Origin: Saccharophagus degradans 2-40
GTDB taxonomy: Bacteria > Pseudomonadota > Gammaproteobacteria > Pseudomonadales > Cellvibrionaceae
Assembly (NCBI RefSeq): GCF_000013665.1
Contig: NC_007912.1
Location: 4,711,684-4,775,683 of the forward strand
Direction: 5' to 3'
Length of the DNA stretch: 64,000 bases
The stretch's first letter is position 1. The number at the start of each line of letters is the position of its first letter. The translations under genes were made by a program, and so were the position numbers. Positions 33,865-43,099 of the stretch are shown in pieces. Under the pieces are notes generated by a model. It worked only from the letters and a program-made list of their open reading frames with translations, was not told where the DNA came from and made no database searches.

Positions 33865-34838
33865 CGGGCTTGCTCTACTAGTTTGTGCTCTAGCAGCCAG
33901 TCGTAGAAGTCTTTGCTGCGATACACTCGGCGCCACGCATCGTGGGCCATATCTTCGTGGTTGGTAAAGCGCACATTGTCGTGGCCCAATTCTTCTAGCT
34001 TGTTTAAGCCCGCATAAAAGTATTGGGTACGCACCGAGTAATCGCGCCCAGCTGCAAATTGCCATACCGGTATTTTGTGCTCGGCAATGGGTGCCATTAA
34101 ATCTGGGTGACCCCAGCCTACAACAGGCGCAATAGCGGCGAACAACTGCGGGTGCTTGCTGGCCATATACCAAGTACCAAAGCCGCCGTAGCTTAACCCC
34201 GTAAGGTAAACGCGACTGGCATCGGTGCGATAATTTGCGTGCGCGTGGGTGAGCATAGCGAGTAAGTCTTGCTCCACGTAGTTCCAGCCTATGGGCAGGG
34301 TAATATCAACTTTGCTCATGTCCGCCTGCGGTACGCCATCCATAGGGCCGCCGCGCGCAAACATCGGGCCGCGTTCGGGCACTCCGGTTTCCAAGCGCTT
34401 AGGCAAACTGGCTAAGGTGCGGCGTTTTATATAATCTGGGCCGTTTTCGCGCAAATCAAACATGTGTAACTGGGGCGAAATAATAATAAACGGCAAAGGC
34501 TGCTTTTGAATCCACGCTTCATACAATGGCCCATGGGCCATTACAAAATCTAACTCGCTTACCCCATCGCCACGCTCGCCATTGCCATGCAAAAACAACA
34601 TAACCGGCCAATCTTTATCGGGGTTATCGGCGTAGCCCTGTGGCAGGTAAACCAAATACTCGCGCTGCGTATTATCGAGCGAGCTGGTATAGGGAATGCG
34701 CAATAGTTGCTCCGTCGATGGAGCAGATTGTGAGGTGTTCATAACCGACATACTCTTGCAACCAATTAACGCGGCAAACACACATGCCGCAGCGAGAAGT
34801 TTGTGCCATACGGCTTGTTGCAACCACGTGTTTAACAT
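33861..34838 (-). CDS. Lipoprotein alpha/beta hydrolase (esterase)
   Basis: 325 residues. A lipobox AALIGC gives lipidation at C27. The alpha/beta hydrolase core has LFLHGNGERG (oxyanion region, about 82-90), nucleophile S216 in GLSYGG, a likely D266 and H299. The group is close to poly(3-hydroxybutyrate) depolymerase/CE1-like esterases. It may act on ester-decorated polysaccharides at the cell surface; the substrate is not shown by the sequence. Confidence 0.85.
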   Translation of the reverse strand: MLNTWLQQAVWHKLLAAACVFAALIGCKSMSVMNTSQSAPSTEQLLRIPYTSSLDNTQREYLVYLPQGYADNPDKDWPVMLFLHGNGERGDGVSELDFVMAHGPLYEAWIQKQPLPFIIISPQLHMFDLRENGPDYIKRRTLASLPKRLETGVPERGPMFARGGPMDGVPQADMSKVDITLPIGWNYVEQDLLAMLTHAHANYRTDASRVYLTGLSYGGFGTWYMASKHPQLFAAIAPVVGWGHPDLMAPIAEHKIPVWQFAAGRDYSVRTQYFYAGLNKLEELGHDNVRFTNHEDMAHDAWRRVYRSKDFYDWLLEHKLVEQAR

Positions 34839-34857
34839 AAGCCTGCCCCTGTAGGTT

Positions 34858-35340
34858 TTATTTTTCTTGTAGGATGGGCAACCACCAATTTAGCGGGGTT
34901 ACACCATCCTGTGGGTCGTAAACATTGCCATAAAACCAAATAGAGCCACTGGCTTCGTCTATATGGTCGTTCAAAATAGCTTCTATTTCTTTAAAGCCAC
35001 AGCTTACATGAATAGAAAACACCAACATGCGCGGTGTTTCGAAATCTAGCGAACCACCCAATTGTTCGATTAGTGGAGTTAAATCCTGCGCCAATAAGCT
35101 TAGCGATTCGCGAGCAATAACACGAATACACAGGTTGCCCGAATGTTTGGTTATTTCGAAACTGTTATCAGCCTCGTCAAACTTTATTGCGTCGCCGGAA
35201 GCCAAGCCTTTTACAAAGCACGGTGAGCGAACAAGCTCGTATTCGCCATCGCCCAGCACTTTAACCTGCATTTTTTCTGCTACGGGTTCACCATCTGGAC
35301 GCAGGCCAGCAAAAACTTCGACTTCTTTTAATTCATTCAT
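34858..35340 (-). CDS. DUF4265-like protein
   Basis: 160 residues, soluble. The N-terminal pattern (DGEYELVRSPCFVKGLASGDAIKF) resembles DUF4265 proteins, which have no assigned function. The product has mixed alpha/beta character and no signal peptide. It lies 19 bp upstream of the esterase gene on the same strand. The family assignment is from memory and should be treated as tentative. Confidence 0.6.
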   Translation of the reverse strand: MNELKEVEVFAGLRPDGEPVAEKMQVKVLGDGEYELVRSPCFVKGLASGDAIKFDEADNSFEITKHSGNLCIRVIARESLSLLAQDLTPLIEQLGGSLDFETPRMLVFSIHVSCGFKEIEAILNDHIDEASGSIWFYGNVYDPQDGVTPLNWWLPILQEK

Positions 35341-35424
35341 GTTAGTTACAATGTTATCTGTTAATTTGTAGGGTTAGAGCGGTTGGCTAGGTGCCAACCA
35401 CCGTTTTGCTATTAAGGAGTGTTT

Positions 35425-36696
35425 ATGTTTAGGTCCCTCATCGTCGCCACGGCGACCACATTGTGCCTTGTTAGTGGCTGTACTACCAACTCTGTGACAG
35501 GCGAACGCCAGTTCCATACTATGTCGTTTGAGCAACAAGTTGCCTTGGGTTCTGAACAGTACAACCCCTCGCAGCAGCAGCAGGGCGGGCGCTACGTAGT
35601 AGACCCAGAGCTAAACCTGTATGTAAGTAACGTAGGCCAAAAACTGGCAGCTTACTCCAAGGTAAAACTGCCCTACGAGTTTGTGGTATTGGATAACGAT
35701 GTACCCAACGCATGGGCGCTGCCCGGTGGCAAAATTGCCGTTAACCGCGGCCTACTTATTTTACTTGAAGACGAAGCCCAGCTCGCAGCGGTATTGGGCC
35801 ACGAAATTATTCACGCCGCGGCAGAGCACGGCGCATCGCAAATGATGAAAGCACAAATGCTGGGCCTTGGTGTTGCAGCGGCCGGCCTAGCCAGCAAAGA
35901 TAGCGACTACGCCACCTATATTGGCCTCGGCACCGCAGTAGGCGCGCAATTGTACCAAGCCCACTACGGTCGCTCGCAAGAGTTAGAATCGGACAAATAT
36001 GGCATTGAGTACATGGTTAAGGCCGGCTACGACCCGCAAGCCGCTGTAGAGCTACAGCAAACTTTTGTGAAATTATCTGAAGGTCGCCAAAGTGACTTAT
36101 TAAGCAATTTGTTTGCTAGCCACCCACCTTCACAAGAGCGCGTAGAACGAAATCGCGAGCTGGCGGCTAAGCATTCAGGCGGCGTGCGCAATAAAGCCGC
36201 GTACCAAAAGGCCATTAGCCAACTTAAAAAAGATAAACCCGCCTACGATGCGCACAACGCCGCACAAGAAGCAGCAAGTAAAGAAGACTTTGCAAGCGCC
36301 CTAAGCAACGTAAATAAAGCCATTAAATTACAACCCCAAGCGGCGTTGTTTTACATTACCAAAGGCAATGTTTTACGCGCACAAAAAAATAACACCGAAG
36401 CCTTGGCGGCTTACCAAAAGGCGCGTCAGTTAAACCCAGATTACGTAATGGGGTATTTAGGCGAAGGAATTACTGCATTTAACTTAGATAAAAAGAGTGT
36501 TGCCAAAACGGCACTGGAAAGCAGTATGAAGATATTGCAAACCCCAATTGCAGCATTCCACCTTGGTGAAATAGCGCGCGAGAAAGGCGATAAGCAAACT
36601 GCCCTAAGCTACTATCAATTTGCCGCCAACGACAAAGGTGAATTGGGTCAAGCTGCGCAAGAACGCGCTGCACAAATGCAAGGTTTAGCTCAATAG
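35425..36696 (+). CDS. M48 metallopeptidase lipoprotein with TPR repeats
   Basis: 423 residues from ATG 35425, chosen because AAGGAG (35414-35419) lies 5 bp upstream; an in-frame GTG at 35419 is inside the SD. The lipobox LVSGC puts lipidation at C19. Zinc site HEIIH (H126, H130) with a third ligand in ELESDKYG (about E188). The last 150 residues form tetratricopeptide repeats. The layout resembles BepA/YfgC and LoiP-type outer-membrane quality-control peptidases. Confidence 0.9.
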   Translation: MFRSLIVATATTLCLVSGCTTNSVTGERQFHTMSFEQQVALGSEQYNPSQQQQGGRYVVDPELNLYVSNVGQKLAAYSKVKLPYEFVVLDNDVPNAWALPGGKIAVNRGLLILLEDEAQLAAVLGHEIIHAAAEHGASQMMKAQMLGLGVAAAGLASKDSDYATYIGLGTAVGAQLYQAHYGRSQELESDKYGIEYMVKAGYDPQAAVELQQTFVKLSEGRQSDLLSNLFASHPPSQERVERNRELAAKHSGGVRNKAAYQKAISQLKKDKPAYDAHNAAQEAASKEDFASALSNVNKAIKLQPQAALFYITKGNVLRAQKNNTEALAAYQKARQLNPDYVMGYLGEGITAFNLDKKSVAKTALESSMKILQTPIAAFHLGEIAREKGDKQTALSYYQFAANDKGELGQAAQERAAQMQGLAQ

Positions 36697-36712
36697 GTTA
36701 TTACTTGATAAT

Positions 36713-36734
36713 CCCCTAGGCGCCCGCCTAGGGG
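36713..36734 (+). terminator. Strong GC hairpin after the M48 gene
   Basis: CCCCTAGGC (36713-36721) pairs perfectly with GCCTAGGGG (36726-36734) around GCCC. There is no T-run; a heptamer repeat begins at once. It may stop transcription of the M48 gene or the convergent lipoprotein gene. Confidence 0.5.
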
Positions 36735-36784
36735 CTGTTAGCTGTTAGCTGTTAGCTGTTAGCTGTTAGCTGTTAGCTGTTAGC
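36734..36784. repeat. Heptamer tandem repeat (GCTGTTA)7
   Basis: Seven perfect GCTGTTA copies plus a partial. The complement is (TAACAGC)7. The stop codon of the small lipoprotein gene on the minus strand is taken from the last unit. Confidence 0.95.
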
Positions 36785-36995
36785 AAGCATAATTGCCATC
36801 TTTTCGACGACGTTCACACTCTTTCTTGATATTTTCGCAGGCAGTCACTTTCCCTGGGGCTGTGGGGTTACCCATCACACATGCGTCGTTTTTAGCTACA
36901 AGCTCCTGGTTACTCAGGCCGCGCAAGCCTTTGTCACACGCGGCTAAGCTAAAGGCGCACAATATTATTAAGGCAAATAGTCTAGTAGGTTTCAT
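36780..36995 (-). CDS. Small lipoprotein with a Cys-rich mature part
   Basis: About 71 residues from ATG 36995. The lipobox FSLAAC gives lipidation at C20. The mature part has four more Cys and a charged run (ECERRRKDG). The spacing of Cys faintly recalls EexN-type entry-exclusion lipoproteins, but I would not assign it. An earlier frame opening at 37043 lacks a signal peptide at its N-terminus. Its stop codon lies inside the heptamer array. Confidence 0.65.
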   Translation of the reverse strand: MKPTRLFALIILCAFSLAACDKGLRGLSNQELVAKNDACVMGNPTAPGKVTACENIKKECERRRKDGNYAC

Positions 36996-37194
36996 ATCCT
37001 TCTCGGCTAATTCTGTTAGGTGAATAGAAAGGGTATATACCAAGCTTAGCTTATTCTCGAAAAATATCAGGAAATTTAAAAAATCACTTTTTCTGTATAA
37101 GAATCAATCAATTTAATGTATACAGCGACAGCTTTGTGAACAAGTCGCTCTTTTTCAACCGGGCAGTAAACGCGCACGCTTTGAGAGCAAACAC

Positions 37195-37220
37195 AAAAAA
37201 GGCCGCCCGTAGGCAGCCTT
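37195..37220 (-). terminator. Rho-independent terminator of the porin gene
   Basis: On the minus strand AAGGCTGCC and GGCGGCCTT pair (one G-T) around TACG, followed by a T-run of at least six. It lies 27 bp past the porin stop. Confidence 0.85.
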
Positions 37221-37247
37221 CTTTAAATAACGCTTGTTAGCTTTAAC

Positions 37248-38156
37248 TTAGAATTTTACTTCTACGCCTGCGCCCAAGAAGTTATCATCTGTACCCGCAT
37301 CTGATTCTTGTGCAGTGTAGTAGAAAAACAATTTTGCAGCTTTAGATAGCTTGCGATCTGCACCAACGCTTACAGTCTGACCGCCCGCTTCGTTAATATC
37401 ACTTTGGCCCGCTTGCAGCTTAAGCGCCCACGCGTCTAATTTGTATTTAGCCGAAACTAACCAGCCATTTTCTGAATCTGCACCCGCAGCTTCATAAGCT
37501 TCGTAAAGTGCGCCCAATTGAATATCACCCATGCTGTATTGACCAACTAAACGAGTCGCATTTGTGTCTTCTGCTTCAACGTTTTCATCGCGTGCCAAAG
37601 AAACGTACAAAGCATCTTGGGTGTAGCTTACAGAGCCAGAAAGACCGTTATCTACATCTGCATCTTCGCTGTTGATAATGGCAAAGCTACCGCTAAAGCC
37701 GCTCGCGGTTGGCGTAGAGTATTGCACTACATTGCCTGGGCGATTGTCGTTTACGGTAACCATGTGTTTGATATCACCAGCCAAATCGTTAAATAAGTCG
37801 ATTTTGTTTTGCGATACTTTTAAAGGGGTGTCGAACTTACCCGCTTTTACGGTACCGAAGTCACCTTTCAAACCAACAAAGATGTTGCGCTGACTAAATG
37901 GGCTATCGCCTTCATCACCATCGGCAAAATCCACTTGGAATTCAGCTTGGTAAATAACTTCCAGGTTGCCACCTTCCAACTTTTCTGAGCCTTTTACCCC
38001 AATGCGAGAAGCGTGACTAACTAATTCTGTAACACTGTCTGAACCATCATCTGCGAACTGGTAAGCAACATTCGCTTTACCGTACAAAGTTGGCTCTGCG
38101 AAGGCTGGTGTAGCAATTAAAGCGGCAACAGCCAATGGCAACAATTTGATTTTCAT
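37248..38156 (-). CDS. Porin, predicted phosphate-starvation regulated
   Basis: About 302 residues from ATG 38156, which has AGAGG six bases upstream; ATG 38162 abuts that SD. A signal peptide ends AFA. The mature chain begins EPTLYGKANVAYQF and ends in Phe, typical of Gram-negative general porins (Porin_4-like), with about 16 predicted strands. Three Pho-box-like sites lie upstream, and the pst operon follows on the same strand. This suggests an outer-membrane channel for phosphate or phosphorylated solutes, although it is not an obvious OprP relative. Confidence 0.88.
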   Translation of the reverse strand: MKIKLLPLAVAALIATPAFAEPTLYGKANVAYQFADDGSDSVTELVSHASRIGVKGSEKLEGGNLEVIYQAEFQVDFADGDEGDSPFSQRNIFVGLKGDFGTVKAGKFDTPLKVSQNKIDLFNDLAGDIKHMVTVNDNRPGNVVQYSTPTASGFSGSFAIINSEDADVDNGLSGSVSYTQDALYVSLARDENVEAEDTNATRLVGQYSMGDIQLGALYEAYEAAGADSENGWLVSAKYKLDAWALKLQAGQSDINEAGGQTVSVGADRKLSKAAKLFFYYTAQESDAGTDDNFLGAGVEVKF

Positions 38157-38189
38157 GGTCATCCTCTATGCGATTAGGAGGTAAAAGAT

Positions 38190-38269
38190 TAATTAGGTGA
38201 CAAAAATATTGCACTTATATGTAAGAACGGCTGCAAATATATGTACTTAACATTACAAATATATGACAG
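38190..38269 (-). promoter_or_regulatory. Three tandem Pho-box-like sites and a -10 element before the porin
   Basis: Reading the minus strand, CTGTCATATATTTGTAAT (38252-38269) matches the two 7-mers and A/T spacer of a Pho box. Two more degenerate copies with the ACATATA core follow at about 38231-38248 and 38208-38225, spaced 21-23 bp. TAATTA (38190-38195) sits 12 bp after the last copy, where a -10 is expected in PhoB-activated promoters. Confidence 0.65.
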
Positions 38270-38627
38270 GGCGCGCTAAAAGCCAGTTTCCTTTAAATTA
38301 CTTGTTATTTATGCATACAGTGCAAGCTTAACAGGGCTTTTATGTCTATTTTTCGTTCAATGGAGCATAGAACAAATTAAAAATATGGCAAAAATTTAAC
38401 CCTACCAATCGCCGTAGCATTCACTGAGATACGCACAACAGCAAGTAATATGACGCAATAGAAGGTTAGTTAACGCAAACAAACTAGGCGAGACAAAGCC
38501 ACAATACTTAGCAAAGGCTTGGAATAGTAGAAACAGGGAGATACGGGGGTATGAAGTCGCCCCCCAAATAGAGAGGCGATTTAAATATTACGCTAGATAA
38601 ATAAATATTGGGGTGTTTAACAATTAA
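38270..38627. other. Gene-free spacer between phoU and the porin
   Basis: About 360 bp without a supported ORF. A hairpin (AAGTCGCC 38554-38561 with GGCGATTT 38575-38582) lies about 45 bp past the phoU stop and may end the pst-phoU transcript, but it has no T-run on the minus strand. Otherwise nothing is recognised. Confidence 0.4.
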
Positions 38628-39347
38628 TTACAGCTTAGCTTCAAGTTGCTTTTCAATTTCGGCTGGGGAAATATGACGCACATCCATGCCGTGCACTAAA
38701 TAAATTACGTGCTCGGCAATATTGCGCGCGTGATCGCCAATACGCTCAAGTGCGCGCAGTGCCCACATAACATTCATTACCCGCGAAATAGAACGCGGGT
38801 CTTCCATCATGTAGGTAATCAGTTCGCGCATAGAGCTTTTGTATTCGCGATCTATGTCTTTATCGTCGCGGACTACTTTCATGGCGGCGTAAACATCAAA
38901 ACGGGCAAACGCGTCTAATGAGGTATTTACCAATTTAAGTACGTTACTCGCCAAGTGGCGCAATTCAACATAACCGCGCGGCGATTCGCCTTCATCATTC
39001 AAGGCTATGGCCATTTTAGCTATTTTATTGGCTTCATCGCCCATGCGCTCAAGGTCGCGCGTAGCTTTGGCTACCATAAGCACTAAACGCAAATCTGACG
39101 CGGCAGGTTGACGGCGAGCGAGAATAAGCGTGCAAGCTTCATCCAACTCAACCTCTCTGCGATCCACTTCGTCTTCGGTTTTTAATACTTTCTCTGCCAA
39201 GCCGCCATCTGCATTTTCGATCGCGTTCACGGCGTCGGCTACTTGATCTTCTACTACGCCACCCATCTCTAACAACTGGGTACGCAACTTTTCTAGATCG
39301 GCGTTGTACTGCTGGGAAATATGTTGATCGAGCTGTAACTTATCCAT
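38628..39347 (-). CDS. phoU: Phosphate-signalling complex protein PhoU
   Basis: 239 residues, all-helical with two PhoU repeats carrying the metal-binding E/D motifs (for example RDLERMGDEANKIAK and RALERIGDHARNIAEH). It links the Pst transporter to the PhoR-PhoB system and restrains phosphate uptake. It is the last gene of pstSCAB-phoU. Confidence 0.96.
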   Translation of the reverse strand: MDKLQLDQHISQQYNADLEKLRTQLLEMGGVVEDQVADAVNAIENADGGLAEKVLKTEDEVDRREVELDEACTLILARRQPAASDLRLVLMVAKATRDLERMGDEANKIAKMAIALNDEGESPRGYVELRHLASNVLKLVNTSLDAFARFDVYAAMKVVRDDKDIDREYKSSMRELITYMMEDPRSISRVMNVMWALRALERIGDHARNIAEHVIYLVHGMDVRHISPAEIEKQLEAKL

Positions 39348-39376
39348 AGGTATGGCCTTAAATATGCGCGAAACTC

Positions 39377-40258
39377 TTAACCGAAACGGCCTGTAATATA
39401 CGCTTCGGTTAGTTCGTGATCTGGGTTGGTAAATACTTTTTCTGTATCGTTAACTTCTACTAAGCGCCCCATATGGAAATAAGCTGTGCGGTGTGAAACA
39501 CGCGCGGCTTGCTGCATGGAGTGAGTAACGATAGCAATAGTAAAATTCTCGCTTAGCTCAGCAATTAACTCTTCTATTTTAGCTGTTGCAATAGGGTCTA
39601 GCGCGGAACAAGGCTCATCCATAAGAATAACTTCTGGGCTTACCGCAATGGTACGTGCAATACATAAACGCTGTTGCTGACCGCCGGACAAGCCCGTTCC
39701 TGGCGCGTGAAGACGGTCTTTAACCTCATTCCACAAGCCCGCTTTTTTCAAGCTGGTTTCTACTATTTCGTCTAAGTCTGAGCGACGACTAGCAAGGCCG
39801 TGAATCTTGGGGCCGTAGGCCACATTTTCGTAAATAGACTTTGGAAACGGGTTGGGCTTTTGGAACACCATGCCCACACGTGCACGCAATGGCACTACGT
39901 CGAGTTGCTTATCGTAAATGTCCATGCCATCCAAAGTGATGCTACCCGAAACACGGCAGATATCGATGGTGTCGTTCATGCGATTTAAGCAGCGCAAAAA
40001 GGTAGACTTACCGCAGCCCGAAGGCCCAATCATTGCGATAACTTGGTTTTTGGCTATATCCAAATCTACGTTAAATACGGCCTGCTTCTCGCCGTAGAAC
40101 ACATCTACACCGCGAATACCAAATTTGGCGTTTTCCGTAAGGGGCACCCCCACGGTTTTGGTAATTTTTTCTACGCCGCGCGCTATTTGTTTATCTTGCA
40201 TTATGGGCTTCTCTATTTCTGCCGTTTCTACTCTTTCCAGTGTATCTAGTGCTGTCAT
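39377..40258 (-). CDS. pstB: Phosphate ABC transporter ATPase PstB
   Basis: 293 residues. Walker [10 protein letters not shown], signature [15 protein letters not shown], Walker [13 protein letters not shown] and the H-loop [12 protein letters not shown] are all intact. An N-terminal extension of about 40 residues precedes the core ATPase. It lies 16 bp after pstA and 29 bp before phoU. Confidence 0.96.
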   Translation of the reverse strand: MTALDTLERVETAEIEKPIMQDKQIARGVEKITKTVGVPLTENAKFGIRGVDVFYGEKQAVFNVDLDIAKNQVIAMIGPSGCGKSTFLRCLNRMNDTIDICRVSGSITLDGMDIYDKQLDVVPLRARVGMVFQKPNPFPKSIYENVAYGPKIHGLASRRSDLDEIVETSLKKAGLWNEVKDRLHAPGTGLSGGQQQRLCIARTIAVSPEVILMDEPCSALDPIATAKIEELIAELSENFTIAIVTHSMQQAARVSHRTAYFHMGRLVEVNDTEKVFTNPDHELTEAYITGRFG

Positions 40259-40274
40259 GATAGCAAACCTCTTT

Positions 40275-41567
40275 TTACCAGCGACGCTCTAAGCGCGTGC
40301 GCAGCCAAATGGCCAAAGTGTTCATGGTGATAAGGAAGGCCAGCAACACCATAATAGCGGCCGATGTACGTTCTACGAAAGCGCGCTCTGGGCTGTCTGC
40401 CCACAGGAAGATTTGTACAGGTAGCACGCTCGACGGGTCGGTAATACCTGCTGGGATATCCACAATAAACGCCACCATACCAATCATTAGTAGCGGTGCC
40501 GTTTCACCTAATGCTTGCGCCAAACCAATAATTGCGCCGGTGAGCATACCCGGCATAGCCAGCGGTAATACATGGTGGATAATCATCTGCATTTTGGAAG
40601 CGCCCATGCCTAGTGACGCTTCGCGAATGGACGGTGGAACCGCTTTAATGGCTGCGCGACTCGAAATAATAATGGTTGGCAGAGTCATTAAAGTAAGCAC
40701 CAAACCACCTACCAAAGGCACCGAGCGCGGCATTTCCATAAAGTTTAGAAATATTGCCAAGCCCAGCAAACCAAAAATAACCGACGGCACAGCAGCCAAG
40801 TTATTGATATTTACTTCGATAAAGTCGGTAAATTTATTGCGCCCTGCGTACTCTTCCAAATACACCGCTGCCGCCACACCGATAGGAAAAGATAGCGACA
40901 GGGTTACCAGCAGTGTAAACAAGCTACCCATTAGCGCGCCTAAAATACCTGCTAACTCCGGCTCGGATGAGTCGCCCGATGTAAACAATATGGTATTAAA
41001 TTTACGCTTCAACTGACCGAATTCCACCCAAGAGGTTACCCACTCTAGTTGCTTCTCGCTTAACCTGCCCACAAATGGCTCTGCGTCGGAAAGGCTTTTG
41101 TAATAAGTATCCAAATCATCATCGGCCAGCACCCACAGAGTTTGAGTTTGGCCAATTACACCGGGGTCAGCTTCAATAATATTTTGAACTTGATAGCTGG
41201 CACCAATACTAATAAGGCTATACAACGCGCGCTTATCGTTACGCGTTTTAACACCGTCGAATCGCTTAAGCAGCGCCTTGCGAATTACCGCATTGTAGTC
41301 GCCTACAGCAAGCTGCTGAGGGTCGGTTGCATCATAAATACCTAAAGTATCTGCATCTAAATGCACTTCTAATTGCACATAGGTTTGCGTGAATGCACCG
41401 CTACCTTTGCTGATAATTTCGGTAAACAGTATGAGCAATGCCAATATGCCTACGCCTACAGACGCGATACCAAACGCTTTAAAACGGCGCTCTGCCGCGT
41501 AGCGTTTTTTTAGGCTGCGCTCAACTTTTTGAGCGGGCGTTAAGGTGTTTTCGGGTTGTTTTTTCAT
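40275..41567 (-). CDS. pstA: Phosphate ABC transporter permease PstA
   Basis: 430 residues, longer than the roughly 300 of E. coli PstA. An N-terminal helix (about 33-50) and a periplasmic insert of about 150 residues precede the standard six-helix permease with the EAA-type loop ([21 protein letters not shown]). Long PstA forms occur in pseudomonads and marine gammaproteobacteria. The start overlaps the pstC stop by one base (TAATG). Confidence 0.93.
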   Translation of the reverse strand: MKKQPENTLTPAQKVERSLKKRYAAERRFKAFGIASVGVGILALLILFTEIISKGSGAFTQTYVQLEVHLDADTLGIYDATDPQQLAVGDYNAVIRKALLKRFDGVKTRNDKRALYSLISIGASYQVQNIIEADPGVIGQTQTLWVLADDDLDTYYKSLSDAEPFVGRLSEKQLEWVTSWVEFGQLKRKFNTILFTSGDSSEPELAGILGALMGSLFTLLVTLSLSFPIGVAAAVYLEEYAGRNKFTDFIEVNINNLAAVPSVIFGLLGLAIFLNFMEMPRSVPLVGGLVLTLMTLPTIIISSRAAIKAVPPSIREASLGMGASKMQMIIHHVLPLAMPGMLTGAIIGLAQALGETAPLLMIGMVAFIVDIPAGITDPSSVLPVQIFLWADSPERAFVERTSAAIMVLLAFLITMNTLAIWLRTRLERRW

Positions 41568-42964
41568 TAGTCGTACTGCTCCCGATATTTTTTCACAACG
41601 TGCAAGGCCACATAGTTAAGCACCAAAGTAACAACAAATAGCATTAAGCCCAAAGCAAATGCAGCCAGTGTTTTGGGGCTGTCAAATTCCTGATCGCCCA
41701 CTAGCAACGTAACTATTTGCACCGTAACGGTGGTAACAGAATCGAGCGGGTTCGCAGTTAAGTTTGCCGCCATCCCAGCTGCCATCACAACAATCATGGT
41801 TTCACCAATTGCGCGCGAAGCCGCCAACAGCACACCACCAACAATCCCTGGCAGTGCAGCGGGAATAACCACCTGTTTAACCACTTCCGACTTGGTTGCC
41901 CCAAGCCCAAGTGCACCGTCGCGCAGCGATTGCGGCACTGCGTTAATCACGTCGTCAGACAAAGAGGAAATAAAAGGAATAATCATCACGCCCATCACCA
42001 AGCCTGCCGCTAGGGCACTTTCTGATGTGACCGTGACGTAATTGTCTAAGCCTATGCTGTAAGCCAAATCTCGAATAAACGGCGCAACCGTCAAAGCGGC
42101 GAAAAAGCCGTAAACCACCGTGGGAATACCGGCAAGAATTTCGAGCAGTGGCTTTAAAAAGCCGCGCAATTTACGCGGTGCATATTCTGCCAAATATATT
42201 GCCGACATAAGCCCAGTAGGCACGGCAACAATTAAAGCAATAAAGGCAATAAGTAACGTACCCAAGAATAAGGGCACAGCACCGAAGCTGCCGTCGCTGG
42301 CCACTTGGTCTTTGCGAATGGCCGTTTGTGGGCTCCACTCTGCGCCAAACAAAAATTCAGTAATAGGTACGGCGTGGAAGAAGCGCAACGATTCAAACAA
42401 AACCGACAGCACAATACCGAGAGTGGTAAGAATGGCTAAACACGCGCAGCCCAACAGAGCGTAGCGAAATGCAGTTTCTACCTGATTGCGCGCTTTTAAC
42501 TGTGGATGGATACGCATCCACACTAGCGCACCGCCAATTACCATGGCGAGCATAACTAGGATGCTCTTTAACCACACGCTAATCGATTCCATTTCAGTTA
42601 TGTGGTGGGCCGCCGCTAGCACGTAATCGGGAGCCTCGCCTATAAATTGGCCATCCACTACCGAATAAACTTGGTTTAGCACCAAGCCTCGCTCAGCTTC
42701 ACCTAGCTGCCGAATCTCTTCTGGCATTTGCTGGGTGGCAACAAACTGAATAATTTGATCGTCAAAAATACTCCAGCTACCTAACAGTACAATCGCGGGC
42801 ACTGCCGCCCACAATGCTGTGAGCATGCCGTAATAAAACGGCAGTGAATTGAGTGCGCGAGCACCGCCTGTATCGGAGGTGAGCGCTAGTGAGCGCCCCC
42901 GGCCAAGTGTATAGGCTGCAACAAACATGACAGCCATAAATATAAGTAGTACTGAAGTATCCAT
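41567..42964 (-). CDS. pstC: Phosphate ABC transporter permease PstC
   Basis: 465 residues, also longer than the E. coli form. It has an N-terminal helix, a periplasmic segment, two helices, then the permease core with an EAA-type loop (RDGALGLGATKSEVVKQVVIP). It pairs with PstA to form the phosphate channel. It follows pstS after 135 bp that includes a hairpin likely to damp expression of the distal genes. Confidence 0.94.
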   Translation of the reverse strand: MDTSVLLIFMAVMFVAAYTLGRGRSLALTSDTGGARALNSLPFYYGMLTALWAAVPAIVLLGSWSIFDDQIIQFVATQQMPEEIRQLGEAERGLVLNQVYSVVDGQFIGEAPDYVLAAAHHITEMESISVWLKSILVMLAMVIGGALVWMRIHPQLKARNQVETAFRYALLGCACLAILTTLGIVLSVLFESLRFFHAVPITEFLFGAEWSPQTAIRKDQVASDGSFGAVPLFLGTLLIAFIALIVAVPTGLMSAIYLAEYAPRKLRGFLKPLLEILAGIPTVVYGFFAALTVAPFIRDLAYSIGLDNYVTVTSESALAAGLVMGVMIIPFISSLSDDVINAVPQSLRDGALGLGATKSEVVKQVVIPAALPGIVGGVLLAASRAIGETMIVVMAAGMAANLTANPLDSVTTVTVQIVTLLVGDQEFDSPKTLAAFALGLMLFVVTLVLNYVALHVVKKYREQYD

Positions 42965-42991
42965 AAGCGTCGGATTAATTAATACCTAGAT

Positions 42992-43022
42992 AAAGAAAAC
43001 CCAGCTACAGTGTGCTGGGTAT
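42992..43022 (-). terminator. Hairpin between pstS and pstC (partial terminator)
   Basis: On the minus strand ACCCAGC and GCTGGGT pair around ACACTGTA and are followed by TTTTCTTT. It would let pstS be made in excess over the permease genes, as is common in binding-protein transport operons. Confidence 0.7.
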
Positions 43023-43099
43023 TCTATGCAGTTTTAAGACAGTGCAGATTTTATAGTGTGTTGACTACAGTGTCATGCACCGCCCGCTGCTATATAACC

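Noticed and set aside
36734-36784. Heptamer array considered as a CRISPR
   Set aside because: Units are 7 bp with no spacers, and no cas genes are nearby.
40297-41016. 239-codon plus-strand frame
   Set aside because: Antisense to pstA; the product is a shadow of the codon pattern of the permease helices.
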